Source: an uncultured Collinsella sp.
GTDB taxonomy: Bacteria > Actinomycetota > Coriobacteriia > Coriobacteriales > Coriobacteriaceae
Reading direction: 5' to 3'
Assembly: GCA_902478875.1 (NCBI GenBank)
Contig: CABSMZ010000054.1
Location: 1-10,477 of the forward strand
Length of the DNA stretch: 10,477 nt
In this document: positions 1-5,441 of the stretch, piece by piece
Layout: each line of letters starts with the position of its first letter
Position numbering within the stretch: the stretch's first letter is position 1
Program-made: the position numbers and the translations under genes
Notes under the pieces: generated by a model
Seen by the model: only the letters and a program-made list of their open reading frames with translations
Databases searched by the model: none
What the model was told of the DNA's origin: nothing

Positions 1-3
1 CAT
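1..3 (-). CDS. start codon of a gene running out of the left edge
   Basis: On the minus strand the window ends with GGAGG-TTCGC-ATG, a near-perfect ribosome binding site five bases before an ATG at 3-1. Only the start codon lies inside, so the product cannot be read. If the neighbouring 20-50 sequence is an IS end, this would be the first transposase reading frame. Confidence 0.42.
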
Positions 4-50
4 GCGAACCTCCAGTCCGGACCGCCCCGCGGTCCAACTTTCTGTCCGCA
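1..50 (-). mobile_element. possible IS3-family (IS150-like) insertion sequence end
   Basis: Read on the minus strand from 50 downward, the sequence begins TGCGGACAGAAAGTTGGACC. This resembles the terminal repeats of IS150-group IS3 elements, which typically begin with TG and carry an AAAGTTRGAC core. A short palindrome (GGACCGC-CCC-GCGGTCC at 19-35) and then a gene start follow immediately, which matches the usual distance between such an IS end and orfA. Only this end is in the window; no transposase coding sequence can be seen. It could instead be an ordinary leader with an operator palindrome. The call is an inference from remembered IS ends. Confidence 0.33.
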
Positions 51-74
51 CCCCCTATTCATATTTTTGCAGGT

Positions 75-115
75 AAAAAACCACCACAAAGGTGCCTGTC
101 CCCTTTGTGGTGGTT
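75..115 (-). terminator. rho-independent terminator made from a GGGGAC-type palindrome
   Basis: The perfect arms CCACCACAAAGG (81-92) and CCTTTGTGGTGG (102-113), extended by two A-T pairs to 79-115, enclose a 9-base loop. On the minus strand the stem starts three bases after the regulator's stop codon and runs into six T (75-80), the classic terminator arrangement. The same palindrome, with one loop base changed, recurs in the opposite orientation at 10448-10477. It is therefore a dispersed repeat serving as a terminator rather than a gene-specific hairpin. Confidence 0.8.
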
Positions 116-117
116 AG

Positions 118-1662
118 CTAGTCTTGGGGTGTCCAGGACCAGAAGAAGTTGATGAGGGCTACGCGCGAGGAGGCACCTGTCTTTTTGTTAATCGAAGCGA
201 TGTGGCGATAGAGCGTGGAACGCGAAAGGAAGAGTGCCGCCGCCACGTCCTGCACGCTGTCGTCCGAAACGACCAGTGCCTCCAGAACATCGCGCTCGCG
301 CTTGGTGAGCCCAAAGGCGGCAACGAAGCCATCGAGCCGATCGTCAAACGAAAGCTCCGGCGCCTCCAGGGGCACCGTGTCGGCCTGGCCGGGCTCACAG
401 CTCACGCCAAGATCGTCGGTGGCAAGCGCCAGCCTGCCGCGCGTCGCCTCGCCCTCACCGTCTTGTCCAAACTGTCCCAACAGCGAAATCGCGATGCCGA
501 CAAACAGCACGAGCACGACGCTCACTGCCGCCAGCACGTTTTGACTCGAGATAATCGCCACTGCCGGAGCCGTCACGAGCATCGAGCAAACGTTGTTGAT
601 AACACGGCCCATGCACGGCCACAGATACGCCCAGCGGGCATACATCGAAATCGCGGCGAACTTCGCGGTGAAGAACACCACGAAAAAGCCCGTGCCAAGG
701 TAAAAGATAATCGTGGCGGCAAGCGTGTTGCCACCGTTGCCATCGGTGATAAGTACAAAGAACGAGAGCGTGGACAGCATGGCGGCGCACGTCATGATGA
801 TATTCATATACGAACGCCCACGCAGGTCATACAGGACGCCGGCGGCAAGGGCGCTCACAACCAGCAGCAAGCGCGGCCAGTCGCCCAGATCGATAGCGCC
901 AGCGGCATGCGAGGTCGTAAGGCCGGCATTGAGGGCCGCGAACACGCCGGTGAGGCAAGCGGTCGCCACCGTCAGACGCACCACGGCGCCCTGAAAGGTC
1001 GCCTTTGCCTCGGGGTCATCGTGCCACCTGGCGCCACGCTCCGACGCATCGACCGATAGCTCGGCAATCTCGACCTCGAACTCGGGCGCAGGCTCATCAC
1101 GCAATTTAGCGCGGCGGACACCGTGAAGCAGCCCCACCAGCGCAATCGCACAGGCAATGAGAACAGACTGCTGGGGAATGCCCGCAGGCATCACCATATG
1201 GTTGAGCACCTGCACCAAAATGCCCACAGCATAGGAAACCGCCACGGTGCGCGCCAGGCAGGGCGTCTGCGCAAAACGCCGCGCAAGATTGGCATGGGCG
1301 GTCGATCCGCAATAGCCCAGGGCGCAGCACGCCACCAGGCCGCCGGCAATTACTACCTCAAACCGCATTGCCATAATCATCAGCAGCAACGCCGATACCA
1401 ACAGCACGCCCGTAATATCGCTCGTCGCATCGATCGTCTGGGGACGGCGATAGTACAGAAATGGGCGCACGAAAAAGCCAATCACGCTCGCGCCGACAAC
1501 GATGCTCTCGTAGATGACGACCTCACTCGATGGCACGAACTCGGCCATGCGCGCATCAAAGAAATACTCGCACGCCAAAAACGTGAAGAAGAACAGCGCT
1601 AGGCACAGAATCTCCCGCATGCCCCGGCGCAAATATGCGGTTGTGTCTCCCAGGTCCCTCAT
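118..1662 (-). CDS. membrane-bound LuxR-family transcriptional regulator (12 TM + HTH)
   Basis: This is a DNA-binding regulator tethered in the membrane. From the ATG at 1662 it has 514 residues. Twelve hydrophobic segments can be counted in two blocks of six, separated by an acidic cytoplasmic loop (about 185-230), which gives an MFS-transporter-like sensor. After a charged linker, the last 65 residues form a LuxR/GerE helix-turn-helix: LTKRERDVL, then VQDVAAALFLSRSTLYRHI, then INKKTGASSR. This architecture is a known expanded family in Coriobacteriia, where members often sit beside the catabolic genes they control; the ligand here is unknown. An upstream in-frame ATG at 1698 would add 12 residues but lacks a Shine-Dalgarno sequence, whereas the 1662 start follows GGTGGGGG with five bases between. 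The gene stands alone, with its own terminator. No receiver or PAS domain is present. Whether it controls the sugar genes to its right cannot be told from sequence. Confidence 0.9.
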   Translation of the reverse strand: MRDLGDTTAYLRRGMREILCLALFFFTFLACEYFFDARMAEFVPSSEVVIYESIVVGASVIGFFVRPFLYYRRPQTIDATSDITGVLLVSALLLMIMAMRFEVVIAGGLVACCALGYCGSTAHANLARRFAQTPCLARTVAVSYAVGILVQVLNHMVMPAGIPQQSVLIACAIALVGLLHGVRRAKLRDEPAPEFEVEIAELSVDASERGARWHDDPEAKATFQGAVVRLTVATACLTGVFAALNAGLTTSHAAGAIDLGDWPRLLLVVSALAAGVLYDLRGRSYMNIIMTCAAMLSTLSFFVLITDGNGGNTLAATIIFYLGTGFFVVFFTAKFAAISMYARWAYLWPCMGRVINNVCSMLVTAPAVAIISSQNVLAAVSVVLVLFVGIAISLLGQFGQDGEGEATRGRLALATDDLGVSCEPGQADTVPLEAPELSFDDRLDGFVAAFGLTKRERDVLEALVVSDDSVQDVAAALFLSRSTLYRHIASINKKTGASSRVALINFFWSWTPQD

Positions 1663-1718
1663 GGTAACCCCCACCCGCTTTGTTGTCCGGAACACCATTT
1701 TAATAAAGAACCAATCTC

Positions 1719-1748
1719 AATATCGAAGCCAAGTTCGAAATGTTGCAA
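1719..1748 (-). promoter_or_regulatory. weak candidate promoter of the LuxR regulator
   Basis: On the minus strand, TTGCAA (1748-1743) and GATATT (1724-1719) are separated by 18 bases. Each hexamer matches the sigma-70 consensus at four of six positions. The predicted transcript would start near 1712, about 50 bases before the preferred ATG at 1662 and only just upstream of the alternative ATG at 1698, which also favours the inner start. Confidence 0.25.
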
Positions 1749-1849
1749 ATTCGACCCCAGCCGTCCGCATGACGCCGCGATTTTGAGCCGCATGACCCAG
1801 AAGGGGCGCGCGCAAGCTCCAACTCGGCAAGGAGTATCCCCCAACTGCC

Positions 1850-1887
1850 ACTCATTTAAGTACGTCCCCAATGAGTACCCAATGAGT
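1850..1887 (-). repeat. palindromic dispersed repeat (ACTCATT...AATGAGT unit)
   Basis: The arms ACTCATT (1850-1856) and AATGAGT (1870-1876) enclose a 13-base loop; on the minus strand the loop reads GGGGACGTACTTA. A further half-arm AATGAGT follows at 1881-1887. The same unit appears at 8682-8708 (plus orientation) and, slightly degenerate, at 8738-8760 (minus orientation), so it is a repeat family and not a local operator. Its small size and hairpin form suggest a REP-like sequence mobilised in trans. Confidence 0.7.
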
Positions 1888-1897
1888 AAGCAAAGGG

Positions 1898-1957
1898 TGC
1901 GACGGAATGGCTCCCCTTGGCAGCTTGAAGCCGTCATGCAGGAACCATTCCGTCGCA
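1898..1957 (-). terminator. 60-base imperfect hairpin downstream of the GH140-like gene
   Basis: A perfect 13-base inverted pair, TGCGACGGAATGG (1898-1910) and CCATTCCGTCGCA (1945-1957), encloses 34 bases that contain a smaller GGC/GCC helix. On the minus strand it lies 43 bases past the stop of the hydrolase gene and is followed by CCCTTTGCTT, a poor U-run. It may end the PTS-hydrolase transcript or protect its 3' end. It could also be another mobile palindrome. The rest of the spacer 1663-2000 shows no gene. Confidence 0.45.
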
Positions 1958-2000
1958 GCCTAATGAAAGGGACTGGGTTGTAAATGTTGGAGAAGAGCCG

Positions 2001-3314
2001 TTAGCGCCCGGGGGCCAGGATCACCAGCGCGTCGTGCTCAAAGGGATGCTGCGCCACGCGCACGGTGCCGTCACCGTTGTCACGGACGGGCAGCTTTGCG
2101 ATGCGCTTGTCCTCCATGTCGAGGACCGTCGCCGTCCAGCCACGCGCGCCGTCGAGCTTAAACTTGAGCGCCGTGGTACGCGGCAGGTACGCGACGATGC
2201 GATCGCCAACGCGCGCCACACGGATGGACTCGCGCGCGTCGTCGAGGAGCTCCTGCGCCGGAACCACGGCAAGTGCATCGTCGGCAGCCGTAGCGCCTAG
2301 GGCGGCAAGCACGTGCTCGATCGCGCCAAAGTCCCACACACCCGCAAACTGCAGGCACTCTTGCCAGCGGAAGGGCATGTCAAAGCCCTCGCCCAGGACC
2401 GAACCCTGGCTGCGCGATGTTTGCCAGTTCCACACGCCGTGTGCGCCATAGGTCACGCCGGCACTGGCGCCGGCAAGAATCGACGACCATACGCTCGCGC
2501 GGCAATCCTGCGCGGTAAAACGCCAGAAGACGTTGCGCGACGCACCCATCTGCTCGTAGCAAGGCTCGGAGTTGACCATCGGCTTTTTGGGATAGTTGGC
2601 GATAAAGTCCTGCGGCAGACGCCATGCCTCGGGCTGGCCCTCGTAGTTGTGGCCGGGCTGGAACATATAAAAGTCCAGACGGTCCAGATACTGCGCCGGA
2701 ATGGTGCGGTTACCGCGGTTGATATGCATGGTGCGCAGTGCCTCGGGCGCGCGCTTGACGACCTCGTCGAGGGCGTCCTCGTAATAGGCGATCGCCTCGT
2801 CGCCGGCAAAATCGGTATCGCCCGCCACCACGTAGACGGGGTCGAACTCGCCCAGGTTCTCGACGACGCGGGCAACGTGGGCGCGAACCTCCTCACGCGG
2901 CATAATCTCGGCACCGCAACGCTCGGCGATCTTGGCACCCCAGGTACCGGGCACGTAGTTGCACCACATGAGCACGAGCGCCGGACGAATGCCGTGCTCG
3001 ACGGCCGCGCGGCACATGGCGGCGGCACGATCCCAATACGCCTGGTTGGGGCAGGACCAATCAAAGTGCACGCCATCCTCGCTGGCATAGGGCCAAATGC
3101 CCAGGTCGGGACAGCAGCGATCCCACTGCGGCAACGTGTTGATCTGCAGCACGTTCATGCCCTGCTCGGCACGGCGGGTCAGGTAGTAATCCCAGTCGTT
3201 CTCGGCGATGCTCGTAAATGCGCTCCAGCACGTATCGGCAAACCAGAAGAACGGTTTGCCCTCGCACAAAAAGCCGTCCTGGCGACCGTTGGCGGTCAGC
3301 TTTCCCAAACTCAT
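2001..3314 (-). CDS. DUF4038 / GH140-like glycoside hydrolase (apiosidase-like)
   Basis: This 437-residue protein begins with the pattern of the apiosidase-like DUF4038 TIM barrel (FLCEGKPFFWFADTCWSAF, then MNVLQINTLPQWD). The barrel spans roughly residues 5-340, and a small beta-rich C-terminal domain follows (about 345-437, similar to the 'putative collagen-binding' domain of the family). Likely catalytic residues by analogy are Asp166 in VVAGDTDF and Glu250 in MVNSEPCYE. In GH140 the characterised reaction releases apiose from pectin side chains, but DUF4038 proteins are broad and the substrate here is unproven. No signal peptide is seen, so the enzyme is probably cytosolic, unlike many relatives. 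ATG 3314 is chosen because AAAGGA lies at a good distance; ATG 3320 is too close to it, and the open frame up to 3422 runs through a hairpin. The gene follows the PTS gene on the same strand after 209 bases, so it is probably co-transcribed with reduced read-through. Confidence 0.85.
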   Translation of the reverse strand: MSLGKLTANGRQDGFLCEGKPFFWFADTCWSAFTSIAENDWDYYLTRRAEQGMNVLQINTLPQWDRCCPDLGIWPYASEDGVHFDWSCPNQAYWDRAAAMCRAAVEHGIRPALVLMWCNYVPGTWGAKIAERCGAEIMPREEVRAHVARVVENLGEFDPVYVVAGDTDFAGDEAIAYYEDALDEVVKRAPEALRTMHINRGNRTIPAQYLDRLDFYMFQPGHNYEGQPEAWRLPQDFIANYPKKPMVNSEPCYEQMGASRNVFWRFTAQDCRASVWSSILAGASAGVTYGAHGVWNWQTSRSQGSVLGEGFDMPFRWQECLQFAGVWDFGAIEHVLAALGATAADDALAVVPAQELLDDARESIRVARVGDRIVAYLPRTTALKFKLDGARGWTATVLDMEDKRIAKLPVRDNGDGTVRVAQHPFEHDALVILAPGR

Positions 3315-3350
3315 CTGCATGTCCTTTCGTTTGATAAAGGATTTGCGAAC

Positions 3351-3393
3351 CGCCGGGGGCTTTCGCGATAACCCCGCGCGAAAGCCCCCGGCG
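3351..3393 (-). other. strong 17-bp hairpin in the leader of the hydrolase gene
   Basis: Perfect 17-base arms at 3351-3367 and 3377-3393 (CGCCGGGGGCTTTCGCG and its complement) enclose a 9-base loop. The hairpin ends about 25 bases before the ribosome binding site of the hydrolase gene and has no U-tract on either strand. It is more likely an mRNA processing or stability element, or an inserted palindrome, than a terminator. Confidence 0.6.
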
Positions 3394-3407
3394 CTTGGCA
3401 AACCCTC

Positions 3408-3426
3408 GCGGGCGAATCTCACCCGC
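3408..3426 (-). other. small intergenic hairpin
   Basis: On the minus strand GCGGGTGA-GAT-TCGCCCGC forms eight pairs, one of them G-U, around a three-base loop. It sits between the 17-bp hairpin (3351-3393) and the terminator-like hairpin (3451-3482), making three structures in a row. Confidence 0.4.
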
Positions 3427-3450
3427 CTCCATCAGTCTACCTTGCAAGAA

Positions 3451-3482
3451 GGGCCCCGCCGGGCTTACGCCTGACGGGGCCC
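3451..3482 (-). terminator. partial terminator after the PTS gene
   Basis: On the minus strand GGGCCCCG pairs with CGGGGCCC. The stem continues inward with one mismatch to a GTAA tetraloop of the stable GNRA type, and is followed by TTCTTGCAAG. It lies 41 bases after the PTS stop codon. The short, interrupted U-run suggests incomplete termination, which would make the downstream hydrolase less expressed than the permease. Confidence 0.6.
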
Positions 3483-3523
3483 TGTCGTGTAGGTGAGGTC
3501 TTATGCGACCGAACGGTTTGGCC

Positions 3524-4951
3524 TTAGGCCTCCATCTCGGCGAGCTCCTCCTTGGAGAAGCCGGAGACAAAGACGACGGCAGCGGCGATGACAAAGGAGA
3601 TTGCCATACCAACGATAGCCCAGACGGTGTTCATCTGGCCACCCTGCAGGTAGTTGGTGAAGACCAGGAAGTTGGAGGCACCGCCTGCGAGGTAGTAGGT
3701 AACACCCATGAGGCCGGAGAACACAGCGCCGATAGCACCGCCGATGAACATGCCGAACATGGTGCGACGGAAGCGCATGAGGATACCGAAGAGTGCGGGC
3801 TCGGTGACGCCGCCGGCGATGGCGGAGATGACGTAACCGATGGCGAGAGACTTCTCGTCGGGGTTCTTCATCTTGAGGAAGGCACCGAAGGCGCAGCCCC
3901 AGACAGCGGCCATAGCGCAGTTGGTGGAAACGAAGACGAAGGGATCGTAACCGGCAGCGATGATCTGAACCTGAGCGAGCAGGATGACGGGCATGTGCAT
4001 ACCGCAGACCACGAAGAGCTGCCAGAAGGCGCCGAGGACGGCCATGACGATCAGGATACCGATGCCGCCAAGGTCAGCAAGGCCGAAGAGCGCGTTAGCG
4101 ATCAGCGTACCGATCTCGTTGCCGATGGGGGCGAGGACGATGAAGGCGATGGGGATGGTAACGATCATGGTGCAAAACGGCGTGAAGACCGTGGAGAGCA
4201 CGTCGGGCATGACCTTCTTAAAGAACTTCTCGACGAAGTAGAGGACAGGCACCGAAAGGATGATCGGCAGGACGGACTGCTGATAGTTGGCAGCAGCGAT
4301 CTGGATGCCGTAGACGGAGATGATGCCGCCACCCTCCTGCGTGGCAGCCGTCACAACGGACGGAGCCATGAGGGCGCCACCGAGCAGCATGCCGAGCACG
4401 GGGCTGGCGCCGAGCTTCTTAGCCGCGGCATAACCCAGGTAGATGGGGATAAAGGTGAACGTGGCCTCGTACAGCGTGGTGTAGAGGAACGTATAGGTCG
4501 GGTCGTCGGCCGAGAGCACACCGAGCATGGTGGGGCCGAGGACGGCCGCGATGGTACGGAACAGACCGCCGGCCATTAGCAGCGGGATGAGCTGGGTCAT
4601 GGAGCCCGACAGATAGTCGAGGATGATATTGGGGAGGTTCTTGAGCTCGAGCTTCTCCTTGGGAGCGTCGAGATTCTCGTTGACGGCCTCACCCTGCTTG
4701 ACGCCGGAGATGGCGACGAACTCGGCGAGCACCTTGGGCACGTTCTGGCCAATGATGACCTGGAGCTGGCTGCCGGCGAACTGGCAACCCAGAACGCCCT
4801 TGACCTTCTTGATCTTCTCCACGTCGGCCTTGCTGTTATCCTTGAGCGTCAGACGCAGGCGCGTCATGCAGTTGGTGGCGACGGAAACATTCTCCGCACC
4901 GCCCACGAGCTCGAGGACATCGGTGGCAATCTGCTTGTTATCTACTGCCAT
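3524..4951 (-). CDS. PTS beta-glucoside-family permease, EIIBC
   Basis: This is a membrane permease that imports a sugar and phosphorylates it with phosphate passed from EIIA. From ATG 4951 it has 475 residues. Residues 1-85 are an EIIB domain with the phosphorylated cysteine Cys28 in NCMTRLRLTL. Residues 105-465 are a hydrophobic EIIC domain with the family signature AGGVTEPALFG around 379-389 (Glu384) and CGMHMP near 316-321. The length and motifs fit the beta-glucoside/sucrose/trehalose branch of the glucose superfamily. The usual C-terminal EIIA domain of BglF-type proteins is absent, since the protein ends in EELAEMEA just after the last helix, so EIIA must come from another gene. ATG 4951 follows GGGGAGGGG and is preferred over ATG 4966, which lacks a clear binding site. 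With a 6-phospho-beta-glucosidase nearby, a beta-glucoside is the likeliest cargo, but the sequence alone does not exclude sucrose or trehalose. Confidence 0.93.
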   Translation of the reverse strand: MAVDNKQIATDVLELVGGAENVSVATNCMTRLRLTLKDNSKADVEKIKKVKGVLGCQFAGSQLQVIIGQNVPKVLAEFVAISGVKQGEAVNENLDAPKEKLELKNLPNIILDYLSGSMTQLIPLLMAGGLFRTIAAVLGPTMLGVLSADDPTYTFLYTTLYEATFTFIPIYLGYAAAKKLGASPVLGMLLGGALMAPSVVTAATQEGGGIISVYGIQIAAANYQQSVLPIILSVPVLYFVEKFFKKVMPDVLSTVFTPFCTMIVTIPIAFIVLAPIGNEIGTLIANALFGLADLGGIGILIVMAVLGAFWQLFVVCGMHMPVILLAQVQIIAAGYDPFVFVSTNCAMAAVWGCAFGAFLKMKNPDEKSLAIGYVISAIAGGVTEPALFGILMRFRRTMFGMFIGGAIGAVFSGLMGVTYYLAGGASNFLVFTNYLQGGQMNTVWAIVGMAISFVIAAAVVFVSGFSKEELAEMEA

Positions 4952-4974
4952 GGGACCCCTCCCCATATCTTCGT

Positions 4975-5000
4975 GTGCCTACCCAGTTGGACGTAGGCAC
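4975..5000 (-). promoter_or_regulatory. leader hairpin of the PTS mRNA
   Basis: The perfect 8-base arms GTGCCTAC (4975-4982) and GTAGGCAC (4993-5000) enclose a 10-base loop in the predicted 135-base leader, ending just upstream of the ribosome binding site. No U-tract follows and I see no ribonucleic antiterminator pair of the BglG/LicT type, so antitermination is not supported. It may affect translation or mRNA stability. Confidence 0.4.
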
Positions 5001-5057
5001 GCCTTTGGTCCGGCGGCTATAACCCCTTACGGCCACCGAACCCTTGGATACGCTGTC

Positions 5058-5085
5058 GTAAACAAAGTGTTTACTGAACGTTTAC
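5058..5085. promoter_or_regulatory. palindromic operator O1 with extra half-site
   Basis: GTAAACA-AAG-TGTTTAC (5058-5074) is a perfect inverted repeat, with another GTTTAC half-site at 5080-5085. It lies just downstream of the predicted PTS promoter, roughly +12 to +28 of the transcript, where a bound repressor would block elongation. The arms match those of the palindromes at 5296-5309 and 5379-5392. Confidence 0.6.
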
Positions 5086-5092
5086 GGGCTTT

Positions 5093-5122
5093 AGTTTACA
5101 CGGAGCGCCTCATTTGTGGCAA
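5093..5122 (-). promoter_or_regulatory. candidate promoter of the PTS-hydrolase operon
   Basis: On the minus strand TTGCCA (5122-5117, five of six consensus) and TAAACT (5098-5093, four of six) are 18 bases apart. Transcription would start near 5086, giving a leader of about 135 bases. The -10 box itself overlaps a GTAAAC half-site, consistent with control by the factor that binds O1. Confidence 0.5.
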
Positions 5123-5295
5123 TTTTGCCGTCTGAAGTCCGGTGAACGGTAGGAAATCGGGGGTGAGCGTATTTAAATGGCAGAAGATGGTCTCTTTGGC
5201 CATCTATTCATATATAGCTCTTTACGTGGGCTTTTATTTTGATAAACACCTCGCTGACCTGTTACCTCATCAGCAGAAGCCATGCTAGAAGTTAG
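5123..5295. other. AT-rich middle of the divergent control region
   Basis: The 490-base gap 4952-5441 holds no credible gene. This middle part is AT-rich compared with the coding DNA. It contains only a small inverted repeat, AGATGG (5185-5190) with CCATCT (5200-5205), and TA-rich stretches that could serve as additional promoter boxes. I see no riboswitch, tRNA or small ORF with a good ribosome binding site. Confidence 0.45.
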
Positions 5296-5309
5296 TAAAC
5301 ATATGTTTA
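5296..5309. promoter_or_regulatory. palindromic operator O2
   Basis: TAAACATATGTTTA is a perfect 14-base palindrome, about 80 bases upstream of the esterase promoter -10 box. Its half-sites equal those of O1 and O3 with a different centre (AT-AT instead of AAG or none). Another half-site GTTTAC lies at 5337-5342. The arrangement suggests cooperative binding or DNA looping between operators. Confidence 0.55.
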
Positions 5310-5374
5310 GTAGTTCATTACGTGTTCAGTTTTGCCGTTTACCGAGTTTATCTGCTTGTTCTGCAATTCTGGAT

Positions 5375-5380
5375 TATACT
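5375..5380 (+). promoter_or_regulatory. candidate -10 box of the esterase promoter
   Basis: TATACT matches the -10 consensus at five of six positions. No good -35 box exists at 16-19 bases upstream (the DNA there reads TCTGCTTG), so the promoter may be weak or need an activator. Transcription would start near 5387, inside palindrome O3, leaving a leader of about 55 bases. Confidence 0.45.
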
Positions 5381-5392
5381 AAACATGTTTAG
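5379..5392. promoter_or_regulatory. palindromic operator O3 on the esterase promoter
   Basis: CTAAACATGTTTAG is a perfect 14-base palindrome overlapping the last two bases of the -10 box and the expected start site, a typical repressor position. The TAAACA/TGTTTA half-sites are those of O1 and O2. The size and symmetry would suit a GntR- or LacI-type dimer, but the protein is not identified. Confidence 0.6.
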
Positions 5393-5441
5393 ATTGTATT
5401 GCCGCTTATGTTTCGTGTTGGCGGCGCAAGGGAGGCAGCTC

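Noticed and set aside
3315..3422. N-terminal extension of the hydrolase up to ATG 3422
   Set aside because: The extra residues are encoded by intergenic hairpins and have no family match, whereas ATG 3314 has a well-spaced AAAGGA.
3503..4579. A 358-codon plus-strand open frame opposite the PTS gene
   Set aside because: The product is a run of acidic and His-rich residues, a typical shadow of a hydrophobic membrane protein read backwards.
4952..5086. BglG/LicT-type antitermination in the PTS leader
   Set aside because: There is a hairpin at 4975-5000 but no T-run after it and no second overlapping RAT-like hairpin.
5322..5441. N-terminal hydrophobic extension of the esterase that looks like a signal peptide or membrane anchor
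   Set aside because: This stretch contains the -10 box and operator O3, and the strong AAGGGAGG site belongs to ATG 5442, so the apparent anchor is not translated.
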